Source: Ctena decussata (lineage: Eukaryota; Mollusca; Bivalvia; Lucinida; Lucinidae). From it: DNA of 64,000 bases. This document shows positions 43,741 to 55,567 of the stretch, in pieces (the stretch's first letter is position 1; every line of letters starts with the position of its first letter). The position numbers and the translations under genes are program-made. Where the stretch lies: contig OZ022501.1 in the NCBI GenBank assembly GCA_963989385.1, positions 2,056,001 through 2,120,000 of the forward strand. The letters run 5' to 3'. The notes below the pieces were generated by a model, which made no database searches, was not told where the DNA came from, and saw only the letters and a list, made by a program, of their open reading frames with translations.

Positions 43741-45262
43741 ATATGAGCATTTGTAATAAAGTGAGATACAAAGAGGTGAATATAAGCTGCTTTGTAATAC
43801 GGCTGTACATGTATATAAAAAGGTTGATTTGGGCTGCAGTACGCCAGTAAGATTAATATGAGCATTTGTAATGACAGTGAGATATAAAGAGGTGATTAGA
43901 AGCTGCTTTGTAATATGCTGGATATAAAGAGGTTGATTTGGGCTGCAGTACGCCAGTGAGATGTAATATGAGCATTTGTAATGACAGTGAGATATAAAGA
44001 TGTGAATATAAGCTGCTTTGTAATACGGCTGGATATGAAGAGGTTTATTTGGGCTGCAGTACGCAAGTGAGATGTAATATGAGCATTTGTAATGACAGTG
44101 AGATACATGTATAAAGAGGTGAATATAAGCTGCTTTGTTATACGGTCGTACGAGGGTTGTTCAGAAAGTTCTGATTCTAGCCGCATAACTTTGTTTAGCG
44201 GCATACTGGGGACAAATGTTAGCATGTATTAAAAGCACTACTTTTCGTCTTTATAGTGATACCTAACACTTTCCAAAGATATGTTTTCTTATTGAGTTAT
44301 AACGCACGTTATTAGGCCCCAGACATACCACTGGGATAATTTCATATTTGAATTTATTTTCAGTGTGTCATTCAAGTGAAAAATCACTGTAAATACAAAA
44401 TGAATTTTTGCCAGCTTCTTGTCATTCGTTGCTTTCAATCTCCATTCAAAGAAGGGCAGCATACGTTATCGATTTAGTCCTTGCAAAGCAATGCGCAGTT
44501 CTTATGACGTTAGTGAAAACAACGTCAACGTCATTTTCGAAAGCTCATAGCGGCTTCGTTGTTTATATCAATTTTAATTTTTCGCCGGTTTCGAATTGGC
44601 CCATGCAAAGGCTCTTCCGAACAAGATTTTGAATGTTAAAACCGTTGTTTTAGTTACAAAATCATTATAACTTTAGTAGAAAGGGAGAATTTGCTACTAT
44701 ATAAAATGCTTATAATCTAAATTGAAGGGACAGTATGGAACCTAGATTGAATATATTTTCCGAGATATTTACAGGTCACAGTTGCCTGGGGAATTAGTTT
44801 AAGTAGCAATGATGAAAACAATTCAAAGACTGCTCATATATGAATTATGAACTTCTTAAGTGAATATCTGCAGTGGCTGTAGGGTAACCTCTTTCAAAAA
44901 CATTGAAAAATATGTCCTTTAGAAAATATACACCACGTTTGCAGAGTTGTCCGGACAAATCACACCTTTATATATTTTCGCTATCAGAAGTTCTGTATTT
45001 ATGATGGTTACCAAAATAAGACGTCACGATCAGAACTTTCTGAACATCCGTCGTATATAAGAGGTTGATTTGGGCTGCAGTACGCCAGTGAGATGCAATG
45101 TGAGCATTTGTAATGACAGTGTGATATAGAGAGGTGAATATAAGCTGCTCTGTAATACGGCTGGATATAAAGAGTTTGATATGGGCTGCCGTACGCCAGT
45201 GAGGTGTTAGATGTGATAGTGAGCTGCCCATTGGCAATGATATTTAGTAAGAGGTGAAGCGT
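43741..45262 (+). repeat. Minisatellite, ~112 bp period, split by a mariner-type MITE
   Basis: The unit contains atgagcatttgtaatgacagtg, agatataaagaggtgaatat, aagctgctttgtaatacgg and ttgatttgggctgcagtacgcc. The word gagcatttgtaat recurs every 110-116 bp from 43743 to 44081, then again at 45101 after the 44151-45053 insert. Confidence 0.9.
44151..45053. mobile_element. mariner-like MITE (903 bp)
   Basis: TIRs of 25 bp with 23 matches: cgagggttgttcagaaagtt at 44151 and its inverse ending at 45053. TA duplications at 44149-44150 and 45054-45055. The terminal sequence is like that of mariner-family elements. No transposase recognised inside. Confidence 0.85.
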
Positions 45263-45729
45263 AAGTAAGATATAAAGAAATAAAGAAGTAACTGTGATTG
45301 GTTTGCGAGTATAAGTTGTATGGTGATGAAAATATATAAGATTCATCTTGAAAATGAAATAAAAAGAGGTCTTGAGCCAGAATTAGGCCTAGCATAAGAC
45401 TTAGTCATCATTGCAAATGTATTAAGTAGATCCAAGTGAACTAATTGTACTCATATTATTTTTTTTTTTTTTCAAGTGTCCGTGTTTTAGGTCGAATAAA
45501 ATCTTCTGTCCTCGGGGTTTTCGTGATAAAGTCTTAAACAAATTATCGGAACTCTCGCTTGTCCATTTGTTACAATAAAATCTTCTATCCAACCAATAAT
45601 AAAATTGTTGATAGTTGATTAAGGTGTTACTTTTGGCCGTCGGGTATACTATTGCGGCCAGGGTAATTTTGATTGAAATACAAATTGACTTTTCTATGTA
45701 TGTCACTGATGAGAGACACTGATAAAATA
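45263..45729. other. Unassigned sequence
   Basis: Nothing recognised apart from a T-run near 45460. Confidence 0.4.
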
Positions 45730-45960
45730 TGAGCCGCGACACTAGAAAACCAACAAAGTGGCTGCGCAGACTCAGATCAGCCTGGGCATCTTCCCAGTCT
45801 GATCAGACTCTTCACTTAAAGCTTAAAGGGTAGCTAAGAGTCTAAGCTACCTCCATGCGTACAGCGAAGACTCTGATCAGACTGGGCGGATGCCCAGGCT
45901 GATCTGAGTCTGCGCTGGGCGCTCACAACCACATTGTTGGTTTTCTCGTGTCGCGGCTCA
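45730..45960. mobile_element. Palindromic MITE family A, copy
   Basis: tgagccgcgacactag ... tcgtgtcgcggctca. A small deletion in the first arm. Confidence 0.9.
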
Positions 45961-46479
45961 AATAAGTATTTAAATTGACTGACGGACTGTTTATGACAAT
46001 ACAAGGATGACGGACGTGAACAACGCGTAGTATACGTCATATTTCAGCTGCACCAAATGTAACTAGTAAATAAATAGAGTGTATATAAAATCAAAACATA
46101 AAAAAAAGTTGTTAAAGTATTTATTATCCTAGGTAATATACGTATTTCAGTGTGTACTTAAAAGTGCGAGCGTATTACATAATTTGTAAGTTCATTTATT
46201 ATTATTTTATCTTAATCTCAGACTTTTGCAAAGATACTTCTCAAGCATAGTTTCGTAATCTTGTAAGTTTAACAAAGGGACAGAGTCGCTGTGTGATCTT
46301 TGTCTTAATTGTTTCTGGATGCCTATATGGTTGGTTTGAGTCGCCTAAAGGGTTACTAACCGCCTTATATGTTTCCAGTTCTTTTTGTTCTAATGGATAA
46401 TAGTTTCCCTTTTTGAATAAAAGAAAATGAAAATAATGGCCATTGTCACATGAGCGGTTTTAAAGTGAATAGGTTTATT
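45961..46479. other. Unassigned sequence
   Basis: Nothing recognised. Confidence 0.4.
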
Positions 46480-46669
46480 TGAGCCGCGACACGAGAAAAC
46501 CAACAATGTGGTCGTGCGCCCAGCGCAGACTCAGATCAGCCTGGGCAACCGCCCAGTCTGATCAGAGTCTTCGCTGTCCGCACGGAGATAGCTTAGACCC
46601 TTAGCTACCTTTTGAGCACTTAACGAAGAGTCTGGTCAAACTTGGCGGATACCCAGGCTGATCTTAGTC
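46480..46669. mobile_element. Palindromic MITE family A, 3' truncated copy
   Basis: tgagccgcgacacgag through cccaggctgatcttagtct, then the last ~45 bp are missing. Confidence 0.88.
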
Positions 46670-46794
46670 TTTTTAATTCTTTTTCATAGTTTTATAGGAT
46701 ATCTAATAATAAATCTCGATCGCAAGTGTTCTCCTCTTGAAAAATCATACAGGTTTATCCATTCACATTAAAGTTTTTTACGCTATTTTCACAA

Positions 46795-46815
46795 GGGGGG
46801 GGGGGGGGGGGGGGG
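46795..46815 (+). repeat. Poly-G tract (21 G)
   Basis: Directly seen; follows ttttcacaa. Confidence 0.9.
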
Positions 46816-46907
46816 TGGAAGCATTTGGGACCTCATGTTTCTCTTTCAAAAAGGCTACTCAAGGAAAATATGTTCCCTTAGGTTAAGACCCCTGATAAAA
46901 AGAGAGG

Positions 46908-46978
46908 GCAAATAGTGTAGATCCAGATGAGGTGATCCGTAATGAGCTGCCTCATCTGGATCTAGGCTGTTGGCGAAT
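46908..46978. mobile_element. Family C element, core hairpin
   Basis: aatagtgtagatccagatg and its inverse catctggatctaggctgtt surround tgatccgtaatgagctg. Same core as the 48829, 59446, 59991 and 61040 elements. Confidence 0.75.
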
Positions 46979-47017
46979 GCGACTATTTTCATTATGGCAC
47001 TTTAAGTGTTAAACTCT

Positions 47018-47240
47018 GGGGCCATATTCATAAAACGACTTAAGTGGTTGCTATGCGGTTGCTAAGGCTAAATATCTATAAAGGAGATTCCCTACAACTA
47101 TGAAATTTGGTCTGTAGGAACAGTCTTTGTAAGACTGTTCCTCCAGAGCAAATTTCATAGTTGTAGGAAATCTCCTTCAAAAAAAATTAGCCTTAGCAAC
47201 AGCATAGCAACCACTTAAGTCGTTTTATGAATACGGCCCC
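47018..47240. mobile_element. Palindromic MITE family B, copy 4
   Basis: ggggccatattcataaaacg ... gttttatgaatacggcccc with centre cagtctttgtaagactg. Confidence 0.92.
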
Positions 47241-47255
47241 TGGTCCTTCTAATAC

Positions 47256-47471
47256 TTGTGCGAGAAGACCAACAAAGCAAGCACTTAGATGAGCCTGGGC
47301 ATCCGCCTAGCCTGATCAGAGTCTTCGTTGTACGCTTGAAAAGTAACTAAGCGTTTAAGCTATCTCCATGCCGACAGCGAAGACTCAGATCAGCCTGGGC
47401 AGATGCCCTGGCTGATCTGAGTCTTCGCATGGCACGCATGTCACTTTGTTGATTTTTTCGTGTCGCAACAC
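47256..47471. mobile_element. Palindromic MITE family A, diverged copy
   Basis: gcgagaagaccaacaaagc ... ttttttcgtgtcgcaaca, with both internal hairpins recognisable. Starts 16 bp after a family B copy. Confidence 0.8.
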
Positions 47472-48828
47472 ACATATACTGAAAGGATTTAAAAACTTCC
47501 ACTTTTTATTGCTGGCTGCTGATCTGTTTACTCATGACAGTGTTGACTATTTAACGACAAAATGCCTGAAACTTATCAAATTTAAAGATTACGCAGTTTA
47601 TTTGTATCATTTACCGAAATGACGTCAGTAAAAGAGCGTAACGTCACTGAAATGCATAAGGCGATGCCGGGGTTATCTTATGCAACACTCTTTCGACCAC
47701 TTCTTACTGTCTTAATATTGTGACGTCATCAACGTTGATTTGAAAGTATCACTGCGGATGAAGCTGTCGCGCAAAGCCTATTACGGAGACGGTGTCGACG
47801 TTAGTTAACGTCATGTCCTCTGGTTTTCAATCTTGGTTAGGTGCTTTTCTGACGGTCTTTTTAGCTTCCTGTTAACAGTGCACGTCGTCTGAGATTGTAA
47901 ATTGCCGTAATTAACGCAAAAAAATTGTACCGCGACGTCACTTTTTGAAATTTCAGAATTTATCTGGCCCAAAACTCTGCGCCTGTTTGCGATATTTAGG
48001 CGCGGTAGGCTAAATTAAGCCACTGACCGTGTTTAATTTTTTAAAATTCAATGGGATATCGTAAGAGAATTGTTTCGTCAGAAAACTGTATACATGAAGC
48101 TATTCATCATTATGTTAACGGTACTAAGAACACGAGGAGCACGTGCTTGTTTCTGACCGATTCGGTTGAACGATTTCAAATTCCGTATATTGATAGAATC
48201 AGGTATAATAGAATATATACGCTGTAAAATTTTGGTGGGCGTAGCTGCATTCATTTTTGAGATATTCAAAATTAATGAGTGGAAGTTTTTAAATCCTTTC
48301 AGTATAGTAATGACACATTAGCACAACAAAAGAAGAATGGGTTGATCGAGTGAACTAACACATAGGTCATACGGAGACGGGGAGAAGAATTTGACAGTAG
48401 TTATAATTTACTCTTGATCAAATGGTATAGACTAAAATACAGAGTTCTATAGCTCAGCGCAAAGTATGACACTTCAGCATATACCAAATGTTTGGAAGTC
48501 TTGAGGACGCCAATTTACTCGAAATGAATCCATTATCGTTGTTTCTAAACAGTGTCAATCCTGGCAAGATTTTGGTCGGCTGGTTGATTCGAGTTTAACG
48601 GCTCTTTGAGACAGTTTTTCAGTCTATATCGAGCCGTCGTCTCCCAAAGAGAGGAAGCAAGAAAGAGATGACAGGCGAGAGAAAATATGACCAAACAACC
48701 CCCATCCGCACCTACCGCAAGCACAGTAGACCCTTGCCCTGTTATTATCCAAATTAGTAGGACGCCCCGGCACTGAAAGTTACCCAGCGCCATCGCCCAA
48801 CCGAAACCATCGCTCCTGACAATAATGC
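47472..48828. other. Unassigned sequence
   Basis: No gene or shared repeat seen. A small gcataaggcg...ttatcttatgc palindrome is at about 47655-47685. Confidence 0.4.
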
Positions 48829-49044
48829 TTTAACTCTTTAAGCACCAAAAAAGCAGACGACAAAATTTACGTCTGCAAAAATTAAAAAAAAATGCCTTGT
48901 CCAAGACATTTCATATTGGGAATTCAAAGACTAGAGGGAAAACAGTGTAGATCTAGATGAAGCGGCTTATTATGAGCCGCCTCATCAGGATCTACGCTGT
49001 TTGCAAATTTTGCTAGTTTCATCACTGGGGGCTTAAAGAGTAAA
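48829..49044. mobile_element. Family C element with degenerate TIRs
   Basis: Left end ttaactctttaagcacc, right end gggggcttaaagagtaaa (inverted, imperfect). The core hairpin aacagtgtagatctagatg / catcaggatctacgctgtt is centred near 48975. Confidence 0.75.
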
Positions 49045-49169
49045 TGAAAGAGTTTGAGTTTATGAACTGAAGCGCGGATATTTAGAGTGCTGTTACAATA
49101 AGTGCATGTAATGGGTCGCTACAGACGAACACGGATAGGTTCGATCCACTTTAAATGAGACTACAAAAA

Positions 49170-49400
49170 CGTGAGCCTAGCCCTGGGCAAATATGCCATA
49201 TATAGCATGTGCCAATATAGACTGCTCGGATCAGCCTGCGCATACAAAATCTGATAATAGTCTGACGTGCTTGCCTAAAGCATTTCAGAATTCTTAAGAA
49301 CTGAACGTGGTAAAAGCGAAGTATCAAATCACAGAATGATATGAGTCTTCGCTGTTCGCTGTCACCTTTTCTCTAGACGCTCGGCTACTTTGGTTTGCAT
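49170..49400. mobile_element. Possible very diverged family A copy
   Basis: Fragments such as gactgctcggatcagcctg, aatctgat and tatgagtcttcgctgtt appear in family order, but the palindrome is largely lost. Confidence 0.4.
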
Positions 49401-49532
49401 AATTGATATTACATAATACATTTAGTAAAATGTTTAAGTAAAATTAAGGATAAAATAAGATCCTATTTAGATTTAAATCTTGGAAATATATGCTAAAGAG
49501 GCAATGTAACTTTCTTGTTGTATGACAAACTA

Positions 49533-50179
49533 TACTGTTCACAAAAAGTAGGGGATATTAAGCTATAAAAATTGTATAAGTAGAAAAAAAGAATCAGTAC
49601 ATCTGAAATGGCAAATGTCCTTCAGACAAATATTCGATAAGACATTTAGCATTACAATTTGGATGGTATGTCCTGCCACGTGATCTGCATGCAATTCGTT
49701 TCAGAAAGCGGGGAGTGGGGGGGGGGGGGGCACCCAATTTCACACGAATCTGGTATGGCCACAGATCTTTTTTAGATTAAAAAATTTACACAGAAACACT
49801 CGCAATAATTCATTTAACAAGTGAAAATTGGTTTTACACACTGTTTCGTAAAAATTAAGAGTGCATGCCATAAACGTCTAAATTTTTCGGTGACTCGATG
49901 CACCTGTACGATGACTAAAACAAAACATAAAAATCCATTACAAGGTTAGCTTAGTTGAAGAATTTGAAGGAATTTTTGTTCGAATTTGCCAATTTTAGTT
50001 CTGACCCCGTCTGAAACAAATTGTATGTAGATCACATCAGAGGATATATCGACAAAACTTTCATGAAAAGTGCCTTAATGGATATTTATCGGCAGTTACC
50101 GTTTCATATGGTTATCACATTTGTTGTAGACGCTACAATTTTTCATACCTTAATATCCTCTACTTTTTTGTGAACAGTA
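49533..50179. mobile_element. TA-flanked MITE, Tc1/mariner-type (647 bp)
   Basis: tactgttcacaaaaagtag at 49533 is mirrored by ctacttttttgtgaacagta ending at 50179. The TIR match extends about 45 bp. TA on both sides (49531-49532 and 50180-50181). No transposase. Contains a G14 run at 49717-49730. Confidence 0.82.
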
Positions 50180-50181
50180 TA

Positions 50182-50880
50182 TAACGATGTTCTGTGCAAG
50201 TTGTAGCTCTTCTTCTTGTTCATCCTGTTCTTTCTCCACCTTGTTGATAACCATGTTTCTTCTTGTACACATCCTTGTTTTTTTTTTTTTTTTTACCTTT
50301 GATCTCATCCTTGCACTTTTTCCTTCTTATGTCCTTGTTCTTTGCTCTTCTTTTCTTTTTCTTCTTGTTATTTGTTGTCCTTTTTTCCCCTTTCCTTTCT
50401 TATTCTTGTTCTGTTTCTTGTCCTTTTACTTGTACATCTTCTTGTTTATCTTTTTGCTTCCTCTTTTTTTTATTTTTCTTTTGATTGTTCTTGCTCTTGT
50501 CTCTGTACTTGTCTATGTCATTTACTCGTTTCTATTTGTTCCTCTACTTTGTTTTAGCACTATTTCCTTGTTCATTTTAAGGGCCTTGATCTGTTGCTTG
50601 TTCGTGTCATTTTTGTCCTTTTTTTTTTTTCTTTCTTTTTTTTCTTTCTTGCCTTTGATGCTTTCGTGTCGTCCTCCTTGAACTTAGGTTTGTCCTTCTG
50701 TTCATAAGTCTTTCTTACACATTTTCATCGCAAACTTCTTGTTTATATTTATTTTTGTTATCTTTTTTTATTCTCTTTTTATATTGGTTTTGTTTGTTCT
50801 TGTTCTTTTCTTGTGCTTATCTATGTCCTAACCTTGTTTCTTTTTATTCTTGTACTTTTTTCTTTCTTGCTCGTTTGCGA
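50182..50880 (+). repeat. Pyrimidine-rich low-complexity tract (TTCTTG-like)
   Basis: About 700 bp almost free of A-rich words on this strand, built of degenerate ttcttgt/ctttttc units. It gives a spurious 164-codon hydrophobic frame (Phe, Leu, Ser). Abuts the MITE end at 50179. Confidence 0.8.
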
Positions 50881-52696
50881 TAACAAACACACAACGAAAT
50901 CTTGGAACCGTCATTCGAGTAATGCTACGTTTAAAAACCAGGTTTACACAAGAGCAACCCCGCCAAGTAAGGTTCGCCTAATTCAACAGTGAGAACATCA
51001 CAGTTAAACACATAGAATTAGTTAAAATTTCAAAATATCTTTAAAAAAATCTTATAAATAAAATTTCTAACAAGGTGTTATTGACATAATTTGCAGATTA
51101 CCAAACGAACCCACTCCCCCACCCCCACACAAAAACAAATAATAATAAATAAAATAGAAATTACTCTGTTGAAATTTTGGGATATCAAGTCAATACTCTG
51201 ATGTTGGTAACGTAGAAGATAGGCAGACTGCAGGAAGCGCCCAGAAAAAGTTCTGCATCTTTGTCGGGAAGTCGAGATTGCAATAGCAGAACTGAAAAAT
51301 GAGAACTTCCCAAAACCTGATAATAACGGCCTGTGCGCATGCGCGTGTGTCTGTGTCCATACACAATCTCACCTTGCTCCTTGTCATTCGAAGTTTGCAT
51401 AATCTTCAATTGTCGTGGTGCAGCAAAGATCACCTTGTACTTTACTCCTAAAATAAGGCGATCAACGCGCATAGATATGGTGTGTTCAAACAGCTAAGAC
51501 TCAGCTTATGTTTGTATCAACAATTCAAGGGCATAAGGAAAACACAACTCTTTCTAATAGATACACTGAATCATCTCTGTTTTCACATGGCGTAAGATAC
51601 TTTTACTCGAAGCACGACTCAAACTAAAGTACAAAGATTGTTGATGCTGGCGATCATGCCATAATGCCATTTGGTATCTTTAACACGTCCAGAACACTTA
51701 TTGATGTCACAAACACACGGAAACTCATATCCTGCATAAGGTATCTATAGACGGTGCATCTGAAACTATTTCTTTCAATAAACATTATATTTGCAAGAAA
51801 AGCAATTGATTATCCTGATATTACCCGTTAAGTTTGAACAAGGCAGTTTTTCTTACCAAAATAAAAAATAAAAAAAAAAACACATGGTAGAATGGCAAAC
51901 AGCTTGTCTGTAAACCGATTTTCAGTTTTTATTCCAAGCGCGCCTGATTGAGTCGAGGGAAAAAGGAAAAGTCAGGACAGGGCAGATCTTCGTGATCACG
52001 AGACGGGAATGCAGTTTATCGCAAGTGCAAGAAAGTCGATGGACATAGGCATTCAGCGTGCATGCGCGAACTAATTTTGCGAACACTTGAAACATCACTC
52101 ACGCCAATACGTCACGCAAGCCATCGATCCGTCAAATTATACTTGGTAGGAACACTTCTTGATAAAAAAAACACGCAACCCAGCAGAAAATATTAAACCA
52201 ATCGTACTCTTAAGGTAATAAAATTTATTATTAAAATATCTTCAGGTAACTTTAGGCTACATAAATATTATGTACAATTCATGAAAGAAATTATGAATAT
52301 CAAGGAATACTCTAGATCAAACCACAACTCATCAAACTTCTCTCATATTCTAAATTCTTCTTGGTACATGTTCTCAAAACAGTGGCACCAAAGGTCCAAC
52401 AGAGCACTATATTGTGGATCAAATTCGGTCAAAATAAAGTATGTCAACTAAATATGAAAAAAAACTCAATACGCATTCTAGCCAGTTGCATGTATCTTCT
52501 AAAACTTGTAGCAAAAATAATTATAACATCAATTGCATGAACAAATTTAATATATTGAGATACACGCTGTAAAGTTTCATTGAAACTCATACACTGCAAC
52601 AAATTACATAATCAAACCGTGAATCAACCTGTAACAGCATTTAATGTAGATAATAACCTTAACACTTGATTTAAAAATAGTTGGATTGTTGAAATA
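50881..52696. other. Unassigned sequence
   Basis: 1.8 kb with no convincing frame and no shared repeat seen. Confidence 0.4.
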
Positions 52697-52934
52697 TGAG
52701 CCACGACACGAGAAAACCAACAATGTGGTTGTGCGCCCAGCGCAGACTCAGATCAGCCTGGGCATCCGCCCAGTCTGATCAGACTCTTCGCTAAGCGCTT
52801 TAAGGGTAGCTAAGGGACTAAGCTACCTCCATGCTGACAGTGAAGACTCTGATCAGACTGGGCGGATGCCCAGGCTGATCTGAGTCTGCGCTAGGCGCAC
52901 AACCACATTGTTGGTTTTCTCGCGTCGCGGCTCA
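52697..52934. mobile_element. Palindromic MITE family A, full copy
   Basis: tgagccacgacacgag ... ctcgcgtcgcggctca. Arms nearly perfect, 238 bp. Confidence 0.93.
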
Positions 52935-53036
52935 ATTATATTTTAAACAAGAAATAGAGCATCTCTACTATAAACAGTCACGTCAGATAAGACAAGAGTA
53001 AGACCACGATTTCCTAAGCAAAACACAACCTGGATC

Positions 53037-53261
53037 TGGGGTCGTATTTTATAAAAGCACTTAAGTCGTTGCTATGCTGTTGCTAAGGCTTAATTTCTAT
53101 AAAGGAGATTTCCTGCAACTATGAGATTTGCTCTGGAGGAACAGTCTTTTTCAGACTGTTCCTTTAGAGCAAATTTCATAGTTGTAGGGAATCTCCTTCA
53201 ACGAAATTTAGCCTTAGCAACAGCATAACTACCACTTAAGTCGTTTTATAAATACGGCCCC
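53037..53261. mobile_element. Palindromic MITE family B, copy 5
   Basis: ggggtcgtattttataaaag ... cgttttataaatacggcccc with centre cagtctttttcagactg. 102 bp right of a family A copy. Confidence 0.9.
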
Positions 53262-53759
53262 TGGTTACTACTCGTAACTGTTATTTTCCACAGGTGCAGG
53301 AGCATAAGCACAAGCTGAGTGTATCCTGTCTAACATGCTTACAGTTTATTGTATACTGTGTAAAGCAGCAATCTCTAAGCCTATGCACAAAAGCATGCCC
53401 ACATACTGGCTGTATCGTGACTGCCGCAAATGAGTCTGTGTAATATCTGGTTTAAAGCATGGGCAGTTAAGTACACAGGTGAATGTTTGCTGTATACTGT
53501 TAACAGTTTACTGTCTCCAGTGTCATGTCTACTGAATACCGTCTACTGTGTGCTGTTTCTGTGAAGTGCAAGCGCCTGTGAAAAGTCACTGTCGCCTTAG
53601 ACAGCATACAGACAATCAGATGACCTAAACATGTTCTTCGATTGTGAAATCCTGCTTATCCCCTACTTAATAGGACACACAATTACACTGTCTTTTTTCA
53701 GACTTGGAAAATCTCTCAGTGTTTATATAAACGACTGGGTCACAAAACAAGAAAGGGTC
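53262..53759. other. Unassigned sequence
   Basis: Weakly repetitive tgtatactgt/cagtttactgt words between about 53340 and 53550; nothing else. Confidence 0.4.
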
Positions 53760-53980
53760 CCTTATAGCGTGGGTGAAGAGCAAAGACTCAGATCAGCCTT
53801 CGCAAGAGCGCAATCTGATCAGAGACTTCCCTGTTCTCTTTAACTATCTAGCTTAGACTCTTGGCTACCATTTAAGCGCAAAGCGAAGACTCTGATCAGA
53901 CTGGGCGGATGCCTAGGCTGATTCGGGTCTGCGCTGGCTGCACATGCCACTTTGTTGATTTTCTCGTGTCGCGTCTCTTA
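53760..53980. mobile_element. Palindromic MITE family A, diverged copy
   Basis: gagcaaagactcagatcagcc ... gactgggcggatgcctagg ... ttttctcgtgtcgcgtct. The left outer arm is lost. Confidence 0.8.
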
Positions 53981-54629
53981 TACTTTATTTTCTTTTTTCA
54001 GCCAACTGGTAATCAGCGCTTGTCCTTACATCAGAGCAGCTTAGAGGCTTCAAGAACACCTACAAGTTCTGAAAACAATTAGGCGTAATATTTACTGTTG
54101 ATGGCGACTTGATTAGCGACTTGATAAGAATTTATGCTTTACGGCGTTCCGAAATAGATCTGCATTCTCAGACTGTCTCGACTCAAGTCGACAATGCCAT
54201 AGTCTTGCTACTGAAAATGGAATGACAAAAAGGATAGGAGATAATTCAACGGAGTGTCACGAATATACAATAAAAGATTGAAGGGATAAAATACGTATGC
54301 GGTTTATATTTCTCCAGAGAATTGTGGGATATTCGTTAAATCCTTCTTTTGTTCATAATGTCAAAAGCCGACCAAGCTGAGGTTGCTGCCAATGACCAAA
54401 CCATTTGTGAACTGTCAATACCACGATCTTCTGGTTGTTTTCCAAATTACAAACTTGATTAAATAAAATCCTGGAATATTGGATATAGTTATACAAGTAT
54501 TTCTAGGAATGCAGATCTGTTTATTAATGAAAAGCTCTTGTAGCGATACCATTAGCTGAAGGTTCTATTGGATAAAACACAAATCCATGCCCGTAAAGCA
54601 AGGAAGGTATTGTTATATGAAAAGTACAT

Positions 54630-54664
<35 letters not shown>

Positions 54665-55567
54665 GAAATAAGAGTTGACGTTACATGTTTTGTTATTTAA
54701 TGATCAACTATGCAAAAATATGTCAACGCGTTTCGCTGAGCTCGTCAGGACTGTTGCATAGAAACGCCGTATATATATATACAGTCAAAAGCATAAGACC
54801 TGCAATTCAGTGTCTTTGTTTGGCTTTGAATAAAATGTTACCTGAAAGTTTAGTGTCACATAAGTGTATTGTTACATTAAAATGAATGCAAAAATATATT
54901 GTAAACTTGTTTCAAAAGTTCAACCTTTATTCATGAATCAGTTCATTATAGGAATGAATAGATAATTATTTTTTAGTGTTTGTACTGTTTAAGGACTGTT
55001 AAACTTACTGCTCTGTTTGAATGGCACAAAAGAAACATACTGCTAAGACATATTATGTGATATTGGATTAACGATTGGAAATATATATAAACAAACTAAA
55101 GGCAAACTTTCGGTGGAAAAATCTCTCATTTACTAATACTACATATGAATAGTGAGAAAATATTATCTTTTCATTTTGTATAAGATTAGCGAAAGCAAAT
55201 CTGAAGACCAGCTAATTAACTGTGAAATTAGATTGTAAAATCATTGGAATTGCTGATGCACAATATCAACTGACCAATCGCCGGCATGAGAAACGCTTAG
55301 TCGTGGAATGTAGAAAATTTTGAATGATAAGACTGGCTGTCTGAGTCAGGTATACTTAAAGAAGCCTCAATCTTTTGACGGGCACACAAAAGTGCTTTGA
55401 AGGATTTATATATATCGGTGTGATTCTAACTCAGTTTTGCTGATAGTACAGGAGACTTTATAATAACTATATCTGTGTATGGCTGCTACATGGATGTCTG
55501 TAGTGGGTGCTGCTAAATCTATGAACTATATCTTTCGTAAAACCAACTTTTCCTGGAGTAACAAATA
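53981..55567. other. Upstream region of the receptor gene; TA microsatellite
   Basis: (TA)n at about 54634-54661. The motif caacgcgtttcgctgagctc (54724-54743) looks repeat-derived. No further exon was recognised. The receptor's promoter and any 5' untranslated exons should lie here or further left. Confidence 0.45.

Noticed and set aside
44408..44632. Possible mariner transposase fragment inside the 44151-45053 element
   Set aside because: The 74-codon frame has no D,D34D or helix-turn-helix motif that I can see.
50187..50681. 164-codon hydrophobic frame resembling a membrane protein
   Set aside because: It arises from the pyrimidine-rich tract, which yields Phe/Leu/Ser/Cys in all plus frames (overlapping frames look alike). 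No family motif.
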